From Terriglobia bacterium (lineage in GTDB: Bacteria; Acidobacteriota; Terriglobia; Bryobacterales; Bryobacteraceae), in NCBI GenBank assembly GCA_020073445.1, contig JAIQFE010000002.1, forward strand, positions 124,001 through 188,000: a stretch of DNA of 64,000 nucleotides, written 5' to 3'. Of this stretch, positions 21,522-30,480 are shown piece by piece. The notes under the pieces are model-generated. The model had not been told where the DNA came from. It saw only the letters and a list, made by a program, of their open reading frames with translations, and ran no database searches. Position 1 is the first letter of the stretch. Each line of letters starts with the position of its first letter. Position numbers and translations under genes: made by a program.

Positions 21522-22547
21522 TTGCCGCCGGAACAAATCATCTCGGAGTTGCACGCCGCCGCGCTAGCGGCACTGGAGCAGGCCACTACGCTGGATGCGC
21601 TGGAAGCGGTGCGCGTGGAAGCCCTCGGCCGCAAGGGCAAGCTGGCCGAAGTGAGCAAGACCTTCGGAAAACTCGCTCCGGAGGAGCGCGCCCGCGTCGG
21701 CAAGCTTCTCAACAGCGTCAAGCAGGAGCTCGAAACTCGCCTCGACGAACGTAAGGACGCATTATCGTCCGTTGCACAGGACGCACGACTGGAATCCGAG
21801 TGGATCGATCTCACCGCGCCCGCCCCCGGCGTTCGTCCAGGCAGTCTGCACCCGATCACGCAGGTCCAACGCGAGCTCGAAGAGCTTTTCGTCTCTCTCG
21901 GCTTCGCGATTATGGACGGGCCCGAGGTCGAGACCGAGTTTTACAACTTCGACGCTCTCAATATTCCCGCCGACCATCCGGCGCGCGACGCGCAGGATAC
22001 GTTCTGGCTGAAGGATGGCCGTCTTTTGCGGACGCACACCTCGCCGGTTCAATTGCGGGCGCTCGAAAAATTCGGGCCGCCGCTGAAGATGATTGCTCCC
22101 GGGCGCGTTTTCCGTAACGAGGAAGTGGACGCCTCGCACGAGCACACGTTCTATCAGCTTGAAGGCATGATGGTGGATCGCGATGTTTCCGTCGCGCACC
22201 TGCTGTACTTCATGAAGACGCTGCTCTCGGCGATCTTCCATCGCGACGTCACGGTACGCCTGCGCCCCGGATTCTTCCCCTTCGTCGAGCCCGGTTTCGA
22301 GCTCGATATACAGTGCCTGATCTGCGGCGGCAAGGGCTGCCCTGTGTGTAAACATTCGGGCTGGGTGGAACTGCTGCCCTGCGGTCTGGTGAATCCTGCG
22401 GTGCTGCGCTACGGTGGGGTCGATCCGGATCAATGGAACGGCTTCGCCTTCGGCCTGGGCATGACGCGCTTGGCGATGATGCGCTACGGCATCGACGACA
22501 TCCGCCTGTTCGCGGGCGGCGACCTGCGGTTCCTGAGGCAATTTTGA
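21522..22547 (+). CDS. pheS: Phenylalanyl-tRNA synthetase alpha subunit
   Basis: A 341-residue catalytic subunit, normal length. It has the N-terminal coiled coil (about 1-90) followed by the class II core: motif 2 at MIAPGRVFRNEEVDASHEHTF in outline, the GFFPFVEPG segment and motif 3 GFAFGLGMTRLAMM (about 305-318). It uses a TTG start two bases after the ankyrin stop, indicating translational coupling. It pairs with PheT at 22663. Confidence 0.97.
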   Translation: MPPEQIISELHAAALAALEQATTLDALEAVRVEALGRKGKLAEVSKTFGKLAPEERARVGKLLNSVKQELETRLDERKDALSSVAQDARLESEWIDLTAPAPGVRPGSLHPITQVQRELEELFVSLGFAIMDGPEVETEFYNFDALNIPADHPARDAQDTFWLKDGRLLRTHTSPVQLRALEKFGPPLKMIAPGRVFRNEEVDASHEHTFYQLEGMMVDRDVSVAHLLYFMKTLLSAIFHRDVTVRLRPGFFPFVEPGFELDIQCLICGGKGCPVCKHSGWVELLPCGLVNPAVLRYGGVDPDQWNGFAFGLGMTRLAMMRYGIDDIRLFAGGDLRFLRQF

Positions 22548-22549
22548 CG

Positions 22550-22634
22550 AAAATGGGGACAGCCTCCGATTTCGATGAACGCATCTTGCGCTGTCCGGAT
22601 CCATTCGCCGAAATCGGCTGGCTGTCCCCATTTT
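22550..22634. repeat. Intergenic palindromic repeat between pheS and pheT (GGGGACAG family, variant)
   Basis: A long imperfect hairpin. AAAATGGGGACAGCC (22550-22564) pairs with 22620-22634, and inside it CCGATTTCG pairs with CGAAATCGG, leaving a loop of roughly 30 bases. It shares the GGGGACAG/CTGTCCCC ends with four other copies in this window but lacks their conserved central part. Confidence 0.85.
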
Positions 22635-22662
22635 CCGAGCGCGTCTTTTCACGGAGCGGCCA

Positions 22663-24648
22663 ATGAAATTCTCCTACAACTGGTTGCGGGATCTGGTGGA
22701 TCAACTCGACGCGCCGCCGCACGAGCTGTCTCAGCTCATCACCATCAAGACCGCCGAGTCCGAAGGCGTAGAGCAGCACGGAAACGATTCCGTCATCGAA
22801 ATCGACAATAAGTCGCTGACGCACCGGCCCGATCTGTGGGGTCACTACGGTATGGCTCGCGAGGTGGCTGCGATCCTGGGACGCAAGCTGGTCGATCCGG
22901 TGAAGCCCGCTCAATTCCCGGGCGCGGCCCCGGTGCGAGTGTCCATCGAAGATCACACGCTATGCCCGCGCTACTCCGCACTGGTATTCGAGAACGTCAC
23001 GGTCAAACCGTCGCCCGAGTGGCTCCAGCAGCGACTCGAAGCAGTCGGCTTAAATCCGATCAACAACATCGTCGACGTCACGAACTATGTCTTGGCGGAG
23101 ATCGCCCAGCCCATGCACGCGTTCGACGCGGCCAAGCTGCTAGGCGACGAAATTATCGTTCGCTCGGCGCGCGCCGGCGAAACCATCAAAACGCTGAACG
23201 AGGAAAGCTATACTTTGGATCCTTCGAATCTGGTGATTGCCGATCCCTCTTGCGCTGTCGCCATTGCCGGTATCATCGGGGGTGCGGACAGCGCGATCTC
23301 GGATTCCACCACCCGAATCGTTCTCGAAAGCGCGAATTTCAACGCGTCCAGTGTCCGCAAGACTTCCTCGAAGCTCAAGCTCCGCACCGACGCCTCCATG
23401 CGCTTTGAAAAGGCGCAGGACCCCGTGAACACAATTCGTGGCCTGGAACGGGCCTTCGCGCTGCTTCAGGAAGTCTCTCCCGGCATCCGGTTGGTAGGTG
23501 GTTTGGCCGATAACTATCGGCCAGCGCCAGTGTCGCCCCCGGTAGTGCTCCCGCTCGATTGGCTGGATCGCAAGCTAGGCAGAGCGGTCCCGGCCGAGGA
23601 AGTGCGCCGGATTCTCGAATCGCTCGAATTCCGAGTCGAAGAGATCGCCCCGCGCGTGTTTTCCGTGTTCGTGCCGAGCTGGCGCGTCACCAAGGACGTT
23701 TCCATCAAGGATGATCTGGTGGAAGAAGTCGGGCGCATGATCGGTTACGATTCGATCCCGCCGGTCGCCCCGCTGACTCCTGCGCGCGTTCCTCCTGCAA
23801 GTCCCGAGCGCGAGTTTCATCACCGCGTTCGTGAGATGGCTGCGGCGCAGGGATTCACCGAGGTCCACAACTACTCGTTCATCAGCGAGGAAATGGCCCG
23901 CGTATTCTCCGTTGATTTATCCGCGCACGTGCAGGTTTCGAACCCGATTGCTTCGGATCAGAATCTGTTGCGGACGAGCCTCCTGCCGGGCATTTGGAAG
24001 AACATCAACGATAATGCCCGCCACTTCGATCAGTTCCGGCTTTTCGAGATCGGCCGCGCGATTCATCCCGATCGCGAGGTGCCGCATTTCACTGCTGCGT
24101 TCTATGCCAAAGATGACGGCGCAGCGGCTCTCTTCGAACTCAAGCGTCTGGCCGAATGTCTTTTGCCCGGAGTCTCCATCCGCCCCGCCGGCACGACACA
24201 ATCCTATGAGCATCCCCGCCGCACCGGGGACGTTCTCCACGGAGAAAGTAACGTCGGCCGCCTGTTCGAATTCCATCCACGCATGATCGAAGGCGGCCGC
24301 AGCGCCGTGCTGGATCTGGACCTGACACGCTTAATGCAGCTCCAGCCGACTCCCGAACGTTATCAGCCCCTCCGGCGTTTCCCCGAGAGCGCGTTCGATC
24401 TCTCGGTTCTCGCTGGACCCCGCGCGCTGATCGCCGACGTGCAGTCGGCTTTGGAAAAATTGGCTGGAGATGGATTGCTCTCCATCGTTTTCCTGCGGGA
24501 ATTTGCGCTGGATGACGGTGCTCGAAGTTTGTCCTACCGGCTCACTGTGGGCGCTCCAGACCGGACGCTTTCGGCGGAAGAAGTCGGCGCGGTTCGCTCG
24601 CGGATCATCGACGGCATGCGTTCGGCGGGCTACGAACTCAGAATCTGA
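22663..24648 (+). CDS. pheT: Phenylalanyl-tRNA synthetase beta subunit, short form without the N-terminal OB domain
   Basis: A 661-residue subunit that completes the PheRS heterotetramer. It starts [25 protein letters not shown] as usual, but goes straight from [12 protein letters not shown] to [26 protein letters not shown]. The roughly 110-residue tRNA-binding OB domain that usually lies between these segments is absent, which explains the short length (family usually about 790-800). B3/B4 (editing), B5 and the C-terminal FDX-ACB domain ([16 protein letters not shown] onwards) are present. Confidence 0.96.
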   Translation: MKFSYNWLRDLVDQLDAPPHELSQLITIKTAESEGVEQHGNDSVIEIDNKSLTHRPDLWGHYGMAREVAAILGRKLVDPVKPAQFPGAAPVRVSIEDHTLCPRYSALVFENVTVKPSPEWLQQRLEAVGLNPINNIVDVTNYVLAEIAQPMHAFDAAKLLGDEIIVRSARAGETIKTLNEESYTLDPSNLVIADPSCAVAIAGIIGGADSAISDSTTRIVLESANFNASSVRKTSSKLKLRTDASMRFEKAQDPVNTIRGLERAFALLQEVSPGIRLVGGLADNYRPAPVSPPVVLPLDWLDRKLGRAVPAEEVRRILESLEFRVEEIAPRVFSVFVPSWRVTKDVSIKDDLVEEVGRMIGYDSIPPVAPLTPARVPPASPEREFHHRVREMAAAQGFTEVHNYSFISEEMARVFSVDLSAHVQVSNPIASDQNLLRTSLLPGIWKNINDNARHFDQFRLFEIGRAIHPDREVPHFTAAFYAKDDGAAALFELKRLAECLLPGVSIRPAGTTQSYEHPRRTGDVLHGESNVGRLFEFHPRMIEGGRSAVLDLDLTRLMQLQPTPERYQPLRRFPESAFDLSVLAGPRALIADVQSALEKLAGDGLLSIVFLREFALDDGARSLSYRLTVGAPDRTLSAEEVGAVRSRIIDGMRSAGYELRI

Positions 24649-24650
24649 CG

Positions 24651-25274
24651 TTACTTCGCCGACAGGCCAAATTCGCGAAGTAGTTCTGCGTGTTGGCCGT
24701 ACAGCCGGATCCAATACACGCCCTTTCCAAGCGGCTGGGATATCGTAGCGACCAGTTCCCCGTCGATATCCGACGCCGCTCCCTTCCAGACCGGGCTTCC
24801 GGCCGCATCCACCATCTCGACGCGGTACTCCCCTGTGGAAACCAGATCCGGCAAGCCGATACTGAGCCGCAGGGGTTTTCCGGCCGGCGCGGAAGCCAGT
24901 GGGCTCAGGCCGCGCATCGAGGTAAGATTCACGGCAAACGGCGCGGACGGCTCGTGGGCAGCGTGGTTCCAGACCGACAGAAACGCCCCCAGCGACAGGA
25001 CGAAGGCCGGCGCCAGGGTCATGCTGCCTGCCGAGAGACGCGGCAATTTGCGTAGAACGCTCCATCGCGACGCCGATCGGCGAGGCGCGCACTTCAGGGC
25101 GGCCGCGAACTCGTCCGTTGCCGCTACCGCATCCTGGCAGCAGTGGCAGATCAGAAGGTGTTCTTCAATGGGGGCGGCGAGAGCTTCCGGAAGACGGCAA
25201 AGTGCATAGTCTTCGAGGAGTTCATCGCTCGGGTGGGGCGCGTCGCGTTGATTCCGATTCAGCGGCATTCCCAT
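24651..25274 (-). CDS. Zinc-finger anti-sigma-like membrane protein
   Basis: A 207-residue protein. Its N-terminal region HPSDELLEDYALCRLPE...EEHLLICHCCQDAV carries the His-x3-Cys-x2-Cys arrangement of zinc-binding anti-sigma factors. A likely membrane helix follows (about residues 85-105, TLAPAFVLSLGAFLSVW). The outer part is a beta-rich domain (about 110-205). It follows the sigma gene at 25323 on the same strand after 48 bases, so it probably holds that sigma factor inactive until a signal arrives. Confidence 0.8.
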   Translation of the reverse strand: MGMPLNRNQRDAPHPSDELLEDYALCRLPEALAAPIEEHLLICHCCQDAVAATDEFAAALKCAPRRSASRWSVLRKLPRLSAGSMTLAPAFVLSLGAFLSVWNHAAHEPSAPFAVNLTSMRGLSPLASAPAGKPLRLSIGLPDLVSTGEYRVEMVDAAGSPVWKGAASDIDGELVATISQPLGKGVYWIRLYGQHAELLREFGLSAK

Positions 25275-25322
25275 AACGGAGCATCAGACGAGAGCTTCGT
25301 TCCAAACTAGTACGTCTGTTTC

Positions 25323-26138
25323 TTAGTGGGACACACTCCTTGAAGTTCTCAAGAAAACTGTACTTAGATTTTTATGTACGAGTTTCTTCTTACCCAGCTC
25401 TCCGAAACGAGCTTTCGCCCGGGATTTCAGCAGGCGAAACTGGGTCTCGGTCAGGCCCATCTCCGAACAGATCTGATCCTGACTCTGTTCATCGATGTAG
25501 AACCGTGTCAGGATCTCTCGATCTCGCTCCGAAAGCTCTCCCAGGACCTGCCGGATGAGGCCGATCCGCTGCTTGAAGATCGCAGTCTCCTCGGGATTTC
25601 CGCGGGGATCCACCACCCGTACCGTGGAATCGAACTCCGCCTGTTCGCGGCGGTTGTGCACCACCTTGTCGATATGGGCGGCCACCTGGCGGCGCACGAT
25701 GGTGCGGACAAACCCCATCAGGCGCTCGGGTTCCCGCAACTCTCCGCGCCGAATCGCTTGCACTACCACCACAAAGGTGTCGTGGACTTTGTCGTCCAGC
25801 TCCTGAGGACCCAGCTGCCGGCACAGGTAGAACCGGATTCCGCGCGAAAAGAGCTGATAAAGCTCCTCCATTCCATCGGTTTTCTCCAGGCGGATCCGTT
25901 CCACCAGCTCCACCCATCCTGCGTTCACATCGGCCGGTCCCTCGGCTGGTTCGTCCAGCGCCGCGTCGTTGTCTTCCAAGAGCGACTCTTCCGGCGGCGG
26001 GAGTGCGGAGGATGCCACAGCCGCTGCCGCGGCCGCAGCTTCCAGCACGGGCAAGTGAGTGAGGCCCTCCGCAGGCTCAGGCGATGGCTGGCTAGGCAAG
26101 TCTGCAACGGACAAGACTCTACGGCGCGAACGTATCAC
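25323..26138 (-). CDS. Sigma-70 family (ECF-like) RNA polymerase sigma factor
   Basis: A 271-residue protein. The start is the GTG at 26136-26138: it overlaps the TGA stop of the CHAT gene (GTGA) and has a GGGAGGGG ribosome site. An open frame extends further upstream, but that part lies wholly within the CHAT gene. A long Pro/Ala/Glu-rich lead (about 1-75) precedes region 2 (about 80-170, MEELYQLFSRGIRFYLCR, LMGFVRTIVRRQVAAHI) and region 4 (about 205-250, ELSERDREILTRFYIDEQS and a helix-turn-helix). It forms a unit with the CHAT protein and the anti-sigma-like gene. Confidence 0.87.
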   Translation of the reverse strand: MIRSRRRVLSVADLPSQPSPEPAEGLTHLPVLEAAAAAAAVASSALPPPEESLLEDNDAALDEPAEGPADVNAGWVELVERIRLEKTDGMEELYQLFSRGIRFYLCRQLGPQELDDKVHDTFVVVVQAIRRGELREPERLMGFVRTIVRRQVAAHIDKVVHNRREQAEFDSTVRVVDPRGNPEETAIFKQRIGLIRQVLGELSERDREILTRFYIDEQSQDQICSEMGLTETQFRLLKSRAKARFGELGKKKLVHKNLSTVFLRTSRSVSH

Positions 26139-28585
26139 CGGCCCCCTCCCGTCACCTGGAACGCCGCCCAGTAGGAGGGCGCGGCCTGCCAGATTCCCGA
26201 ATGGATTGCCTCCACCTGACTGTGGCGCAAGGCTTCTGCCGCGTGGTCGGTGCGCAGATGTTGGTAGAACGCCGGCATTAGATCGCCGTCCGCATCCGGC
26301 ACCGGCCAATTCGTCGCGACTATGACTCGTGCACCGGCCATCATCCATGCCCGAGTAAGTCCGAGCAATCCAGCGCCCACGCGAGCGTCGCCGGTTCCAG
26401 TGGCGCACCCCGTCATCACAATTAACGAGCCGGGGACGTGCAGCATACCGATTTCGGCCGTCGACAGCAGACCTGGACTGGCGTTTTGGTCCAGCGAAAA
26501 GGCCAGGAATGCCTGCTCCGGGTGCGTCGCCGAAGTCAGAACATGCGTCGCTAAATGGATCGTTGAGGGTGCCGCATTGAGCGCGTCGAGAAAAGCGCCG
26601 CGCCGCGCCGCCGTTCCTTCCAGGATTTGTAGTGGCGGGGCCATACCGGTGGCCGTCCGCCAGCTGGCGGAGCTGCGCTGCACTTCGCGGCTGCTGCTCA
26701 CCAGCCGGTTCAGTTGACCACGGCCTTCCCGTCGATCCTTCCAGAGGTTCCAACTCGCCGTTCTTCTTGGATCAGCCGAGTTGTATACCGGATCTGCTAC
26801 GCCCAGGTATCCACCCAGGGCGGCGGTTTGCCGGTTCAAGAACAACGCCCCCGGAATCTCTTGCGTGGAATGGCGTTCCGCGGCATAGACCGGCTGGCCG
26901 TCCTTGTAGCCGCTCACCAGGGCGGCAAATGGCAGTTCGAACAGCGCCCCATCCAATGACACCAGCCAGGACGTCTTGGCCGCGTCCGCCGGATCGAGTG
27001 AACCGAACAGTCGTTTATAAAGATCGACGCCCAATTTGTCTCCCGCCGGTTGGTTCTCGAGAATCGCTTCCCGAAAACGCCTTACATCCTCGCGAATCTC
27101 AGACTCCGCCGGCAGTCTGTGTAGCTTTATGCTCCTTTGGGTAACGGCCCAAAGGTATGATTCCTGCCTGCCTAGGTAAAAACTTAGTAACACGTCACGT
27201 TCACTTAGGCCCTGTTGAATATCAATAAGTGAACTCCGAGTGCGAAAATTCTCGCTTAACGTCACCGCAACTCCAATCCCGGCGCTTGATTCCATTTCGG
27301 TAAGTTCCAAATGGAGACGTTCTGACTCAGGACTTCTCGTTCGGTTGGCATTTAAATCATGCGCTTCCTGCTGGTTCAACCGCCCCAAGGTTTCCCAGTA
27401 GGCTACAGGTAGTCTCGTTTTCCATACGGGTGCCAGCTCCCGGCTCTCCCGCAAGCTGGCCGCGCGATTGGCCTCCAATGCCATAAACGCATCTCCCGCC
27501 CAAGTCCGATCGCCTGTCCGCAGCGCCTGACGCGCGGCAGTTTCCACGAAGGACTCGAAAATCTCGTGCTGCAGGGCAGTGTTAGCGCCCGCTACCAGGG
27601 AAATCGCCGCTGGCACCCTTCCGTTCAGTTGACTCACCTGTTCCATGGCGGTACGAAAGTCCCCAAGTGCCAATTCGGGCTGGCCCAGAGCGTCGCGGAT
27701 CTTAGCCCGCTGATGGAAAAGCATGTAGATGGCCGGACCGGGAGGGCCGAGTTGGATCGCGCGCTCTGTGAGGGCCAGCGCCTCTTTGGCTCGCTGATGG
27801 CGCTCTTCCCCCCGAGCGCGCTCGGACTGCGCCAGCCGCAACGCGCCTAAGGCTGCGTAGGAAAGTCCCAGGCTCTTGGGCGAATATGAGATTCGCAGGC
27901 GGAGCGCCCGGCCGAGCGAGGTTTCGGCCCCTTCCAGATCCTCCGCTGCAGTCTCTTCCGCGCCCAGCAAATCCCATGCGGCGGCCTCCGCGTCTGTATC
28001 TCCAGTCTCGCTGGCCGCCTCGATCGCCTCCTGGTAGCGCGGCTCAGTCGGGGTTTGATGCAGGGCGGCGCGGACGCTACGGAGACTCATCAGCAGCTGC
28101 GCCTTATAAAACGGCGGAGTTTGCAGGCGATCCAGGGCCGTCTTCCCGCGCTCCAGTGCGCTAAGAGCGCTGTTCGGATCACCCAACCACTGGTAGAGCA
28201 GCGCGAGGTTGGCCGCGATGCCTCCCGTCGCGGACCAATCTCCTGTACGCTCTGCGAGAGCGCTCGCTTCCAGATAGGCTTTGAGCGCCGGAGCGTAGTG
28301 CAGGAGGAGCATCCGCGTGGTTCCCAGGTTACTCAGGTAGCTAATTTGCGCTGAAACATTCCCTCGTTCCTTGGCTCGTTCGTAGCCCTGCGCATACACG
28401 GATTCCAGGCCCGCGAAATCCCCTACGGCGCGACCAGCACGCGCAGTACGGGTGAATTCTGCGAAATCTTTGGTCTCCCACCACCGGCTGGAGTCGGGCG
28501 ACCCAGCCCGTATGGCCGACGACGGACGCGTGGCAGCCATACATACGGTGAGGACAAGGCCTAGGCAAAATCGGTGATTATGCAC
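26135..28585 (-). CDS. Secreted TPR-CHAT domain protein (caspase-like peptidase), 5' end rebuilt by transposon
   Basis: An 816-residue protein. It has a signal peptide (h-region FCLGLVLTVCMAA), TPR-like helices at about 60-330 (for example YAPALKAYLEASALAERTGDW in outline), and a C-terminal CHAT domain (about 500-810). The likely catalytic pair is H681 in HLATH and C727 in MTGCATG, both intact. CHAT proteins are caspase/separase-like proteases. The current start is a GTG (28583-28585) inside the left terminal repeat of the transposon. The original first codons remain on the far side of the element at 32149-32185. The next gene, a sigma factor, overlaps by four bases. Confidence 0.9.
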   Translation of the reverse strand: MHNHRFCLGLVLTVCMAATRPSSAIRAGSPDSSRWWETKDFAEFTRTARAGRAVGDFAGLESVYAQGYERAKERGNVSAQISYLSNLGTTRMLLLHYAPALKAYLEASALAERTGDWSATGGIAANLALLYQWLGDPNSALSALERGKTALDRLQTPPFYKAQLLMSLRSVRAALHQTPTEPRYQEAIEAASETGDTDAEAAAWDLLGAEETAAEDLEGAETSLGRALRLRISYSPKSLGLSYAALGALRLAQSERARGEERHQRAKEALALTERAIQLGPPGPAIYMLFHQRAKIRDALGQPELALGDFRTAMEQVSQLNGRVPAAISLVAGANTALQHEIFESFVETAARQALRTGDRTWAGDAFMALEANRAASLRESRELAPVWKTRLPVAYWETLGRLNQQEAHDLNANRTRSPESERLHLELTEMESSAGIGVAVTLSENFRTRSSLIDIQQGLSERDVLLSFYLGRQESYLWAVTQRSIKLHRLPAESEIREDVRRFREAILENQPAGDKLGVDLYKRLFGSLDPADAAKTSWLVSLDGALFELPFAALVSGYKDGQPVYAAERHSTQEIPGALFLNRQTAALGGYLGVADPVYNSADPRRTASWNLWKDRREGRGQLNRLVSSSREVQRSSASWRTATGMAPPLQILEGTAARRGAFLDALNAAPSTIHLATHVLTSATHPEQAFLAFSLDQNASPGLLSTAEIGMLHVPGSLIVMTGCATGTGDARVGAGLLGLTRAWMMAGARVIVATNWPVPDADGDLMPAFYQHLRTDHAAEALRHSQVEAIHSGIWQAAPSYWAAFQVTGGGR

Positions 28586-28594
28586 TTGACAAAG
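28573..28594 (+). repeat. Left terminal inverted repeat of the transposon
   Basis: Twenty-two bases identical, in inverted orientation, to 32119-32140. On the minus strand this repeat contains the GTG now used as start of the CHAT gene. Confidence 0.93.
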
Positions 28595-28653
28595 TAGGCC
28601 ACCCGCGCAACGATAAAGCGTGACAGGTCGGCAATTCTGCGCTACCCTTCCGC

Positions 28654-28980
28654 ATGGGCTTTGCGGGTTTCACTGGCCGTGAACTGGATGTGCTCGCGCT
28701 ACTCGTGAACGGCGTGCCCCGGCCAGAGATCGGCAAGCGCCTAGGCTTCTCCCGCTGGCGAACCTACGAACTCCTGAGGGTGATCTATTCCAAGACGGGA
28801 TTTGATGACGTTGCCATGCTCACCGCGTGGGCAAAGGCGAACGGGCTGGATGAGACGCTACCAGCGGAGACTAGCGAGACGCGGGCCTATCCTGGGACAC
28901 CAAAGCCACGGCAGAAGCGGATCAAGCTGGGCAGGATGCGGGGAACGGAGACTCCAAGGCGGGAGACGCGGATGTCGTAA
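28654..28980 (+). CDS. LuxR/GerE-type helix-turn-helix protein
   Basis: A 108-residue protein. Residues 5-65 match the LuxR DNA-binding domain pattern: FTGRELDVLALLVNGVPRPEIGKRL, then the recognition-helix region and IYSKTGF. A basic tail follows (PRQKRIKLGRMRG). There is no receiver or sensor domain. It is a passenger of the transposon, reading opposite to the other passengers. It may regulate the element or neighbouring host genes, but this is a guess. Confidence 0.75.
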   Translation: MGFAGFTGRELDVLALLVNGVPRPEIGKRLGFSRWRTYELLRVIYSKTGFDDVAMLTAWAKANGLDETLPAETSETRAYPGTPKPRQKRIKLGRMRGTETPRRETRMS

Positions 28981-29148
28981 GGTGGCTGTTACTTCAATAA
29001 CTTAGGGTAAGCTGGTTATTCTACCACGAAAAGTATTGATCTCATAACCAACACTACGGTATCCTAGGCATGTAGGATTCGTGGGAACAACTCGAGGTCG
29101 CCCTTATGGGTGGCAGCCAAAGATTTGGTGGGATCCTGGAGCCCGGGC

Positions 29149-29940
29149 CTACATCGGATAGTGCAAATTCGCCCAAGCGGACAATGTCCCTTGGGCGATT
29201 TGTTTTTCTGCCGCAGGTGGAAAGATTTTTAGGCCGTATCCACGGTGCCTGGACTTATAACTATATAGCATTGGCTTCCACATCTCGCACCATCGCGGGC
29301 TTCGCTTATGTTCTTTTGGGTGATCTCCGCAATAGAATCCGCTCGCAACCGAATCGACGATTTGCAGCCCTGCATGCTCACTCGGTTTTCTTGTAATGAA
29401 AAGATCCGGCTTAATAATGCCCCATTCAATGGTGGTAGGTTCTGCCCGTAGTTCCGAAAAGTATTGCCTGAGCCGGTCATGAGAAATTTCGTCCATCGAA
29501 GAAAATACGACCCTGGCACTTCCATCGCCGTGTTCCTTGATACGTCGCTCGCGGCTATCTCTACACAGCCAAGAAGCTCGCTCCAGAAGATACTTCGTAA
29601 AGTAGAAGTAGAGCCTGTTACGCTCGTTAAAGATCTCTGGGTCCTCTAAGGACGGCTTGTGAACCATGATGACGATGGCGCGAAACAGCGATGGATCTTT
29701 CGTGAAACATTCAACAACGGGTTCTCTGTGTTCGGATAAAACATCCTTGAAATGCAGAGCCTTCTTCATCACCCATCCGGCTTGAACCTTCGCTCGTTGA
29801 ACGGCCACCGTCATTTCAGGAGTCCGACTAGCTAACCCGACAACACCGGCAACAACGAACCAGTGCGAGGATTGGTTGTCCCCAAATGAAAACCCCTGAT
29901 CTCCTGATTCATCAATGCAAATATCAAAGCTGTGAGCCAT
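29149..29940 (-). CDS. DUF3800 family protein, putative RNase H-like nuclease
   Basis: A 263-residue protein starting MAHSFDICIDESGDQGFSFG. The IDESGD motif and the later conserved acidic and aromatic positions (VVFSSMDEISHD, GLQIVDSVASGFYC) mark DUF3800, found widely in phages, mobile elements and defence islands and thought to have an RNase H-like fold. The start at 29940 is chosen because the conserved motif begins there; an upstream in-frame ATG (29988) lies inside the tRNA. It begins 17 bases after the tRNA 3' end and is probably on the same transcript as the tRNA and the gene at 30043. All 14 isoleucine codons I read are ATT or ATC. Confidence 0.85.
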   Translation of the reverse strand: MAHSFDICIDESGDQGFSFGDNQSSHWFVVAGVVGLASRTPEMTVAVQRAKVQAGWVMKKALHFKDVLSEHREPVVECFTKDPSLFRAIVIMVHKPSLEDPEIFNERNRLYFYFTKYLLERASWLCRDSRERRIKEHGDGSARVVFSSMDEISHDRLRQYFSELRAEPTTIEWGIIKPDLFITRKPSEHAGLQIVDSVASGFYCGDHPKEHKRSPRWCEMWKPMLYSYKSRHRGYGLKIFPPAAEKQIAQGTLSAWANLHYPM

Positions 29941-29957
29941 TTCGATTGAGTAACCGG

Positions 29958-30041
29958 CGGAGGATGGCAGAGTCGAACTGCGATCCAAAATAGATCAGCC
30001 GATCATAAATCGGCCCATAGCTAACCGGCTACTCATCCTCC
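29958..30041 (-). tRNA. Serine-type 8/4 allo-tRNA with anticodon UAU
   Basis: An 84-nt cloverleaf with every base placed: acceptor GGAGGATG/CATCCTCC (8 bp), A9, D arm GTAGC-CGGTTA-GCTAT, one G, anticodon stem GGCCGA/TCGGCT with 7-base loop TTTATGA (U33, anticodon UAU), variable arm GATC-TATTTTG-GATC, T arm GCAG-TTCGACT-CTGC (4 bp), then G73. The 8-bp acceptor plus 4-bp T stem is the 8/4 form known as allo-tRNA, described from bacteria including Acidobacteria; normal tRNAs are 7/5. The long variable arm and G73 are serine identity features. CCA is not encoded (CCG follows G73). The first base is two bases after the stop of the upstream gene. Confidence 0.85.
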
Positions 30042-30042
30042 C

Positions 30043-30480
30043 TTAAGCCACGCTGCGCTGGCTCTCTTGGTGCTCCCACTCGCCTAGGCCCCAACCATTG
30101 GGCATCCTGACGACGCGGCCAACCTCTTTTGAGTGACGGCTCAATACTGATCCGATAGTCGTTGTGAGATTTGCAGATCTAGACTGAAATCCACCTTTGA
30201 CCAAGCGATCGCATAATTCCCTTGTGCTCAATTGACGACCGGCTTCTCGAATAGCTGTTTCTGCTGCGGTCGGAATGCTCATATTCGTAAACGGGGCCAA
30301 GAACTGCTGCGAGAGTACACTTGGAGTCACCATGGTGATCTCGTTTGAATTATTGTCGAGCAAAATGCGCGCTCCGTCCAGAGCGGCGTCAATAGCAGCA
30401 ATCTTCGATTGAAATTCAGATTGCAGCGCGGCACGCTTTGCCGTGAGATCCGCAATGAACTGATGGTAGTCGTTTGCCAT
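30043..30480 (-). CDS. Helix-turn-helix (HARE-HTH-like) protein with N-terminal coiled coil
   Basis: A 145-residue protein. Residues about 8-40 look like a coiled coil (DLTAKRAALQSEFQSKIAAIDA in outline). Residues about 68-135 resemble a winged-helix HARE-HTH-type domain: TAAETAIREAGRQLSTREL, CDRLVKGGFQS, then VLSRHSKEVGRVVRMPNGWGL. A strong GGAAGGAAGGA ribosome site precedes the ATG. The tRNA begins right after its TAA stop, so one transcript probably carries this gene, the tRNA and the DUF3800 gene. None of its eight isoleucine codons is ATA. The domain assignment is by pattern only. Confidence 0.75.
   Translation of the reverse strand: MANDYHQFIADLTAKRAALQSEFQSKIAAIDAALDGARILLDNNSNEITMVTPSVLSQQFLAPFTNMSIPTAAETAIREAGRQLSTRELCDRLVKGGFQSRSANLTTTIGSVLSRHSKEVGRVVRMPNGWGLGEWEHQESQRSVA

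Noticed and set aside
25323-26753. A 476-residue reading of the sigma gene
   Set aside because: The upstream 200 residues lie within the CHAT gene in another frame, are Arg/Pro/Gly-rich and have no domain; the GTG at 26138 has a ribosome site and overlaps the CHAT stop.
29958-30041. Selenocysteine tRNA, or an ochre-suppressor reading (anticodon UUA)
   Set aside because: An 8-bp acceptor stem also occurs in tRNA-Sec, but the anticodon is not UCA and the variable arm has only 4 bp. Shifting the loop to give UUA destroys the anticodon stem; only UAU keeps the full stem with U33.
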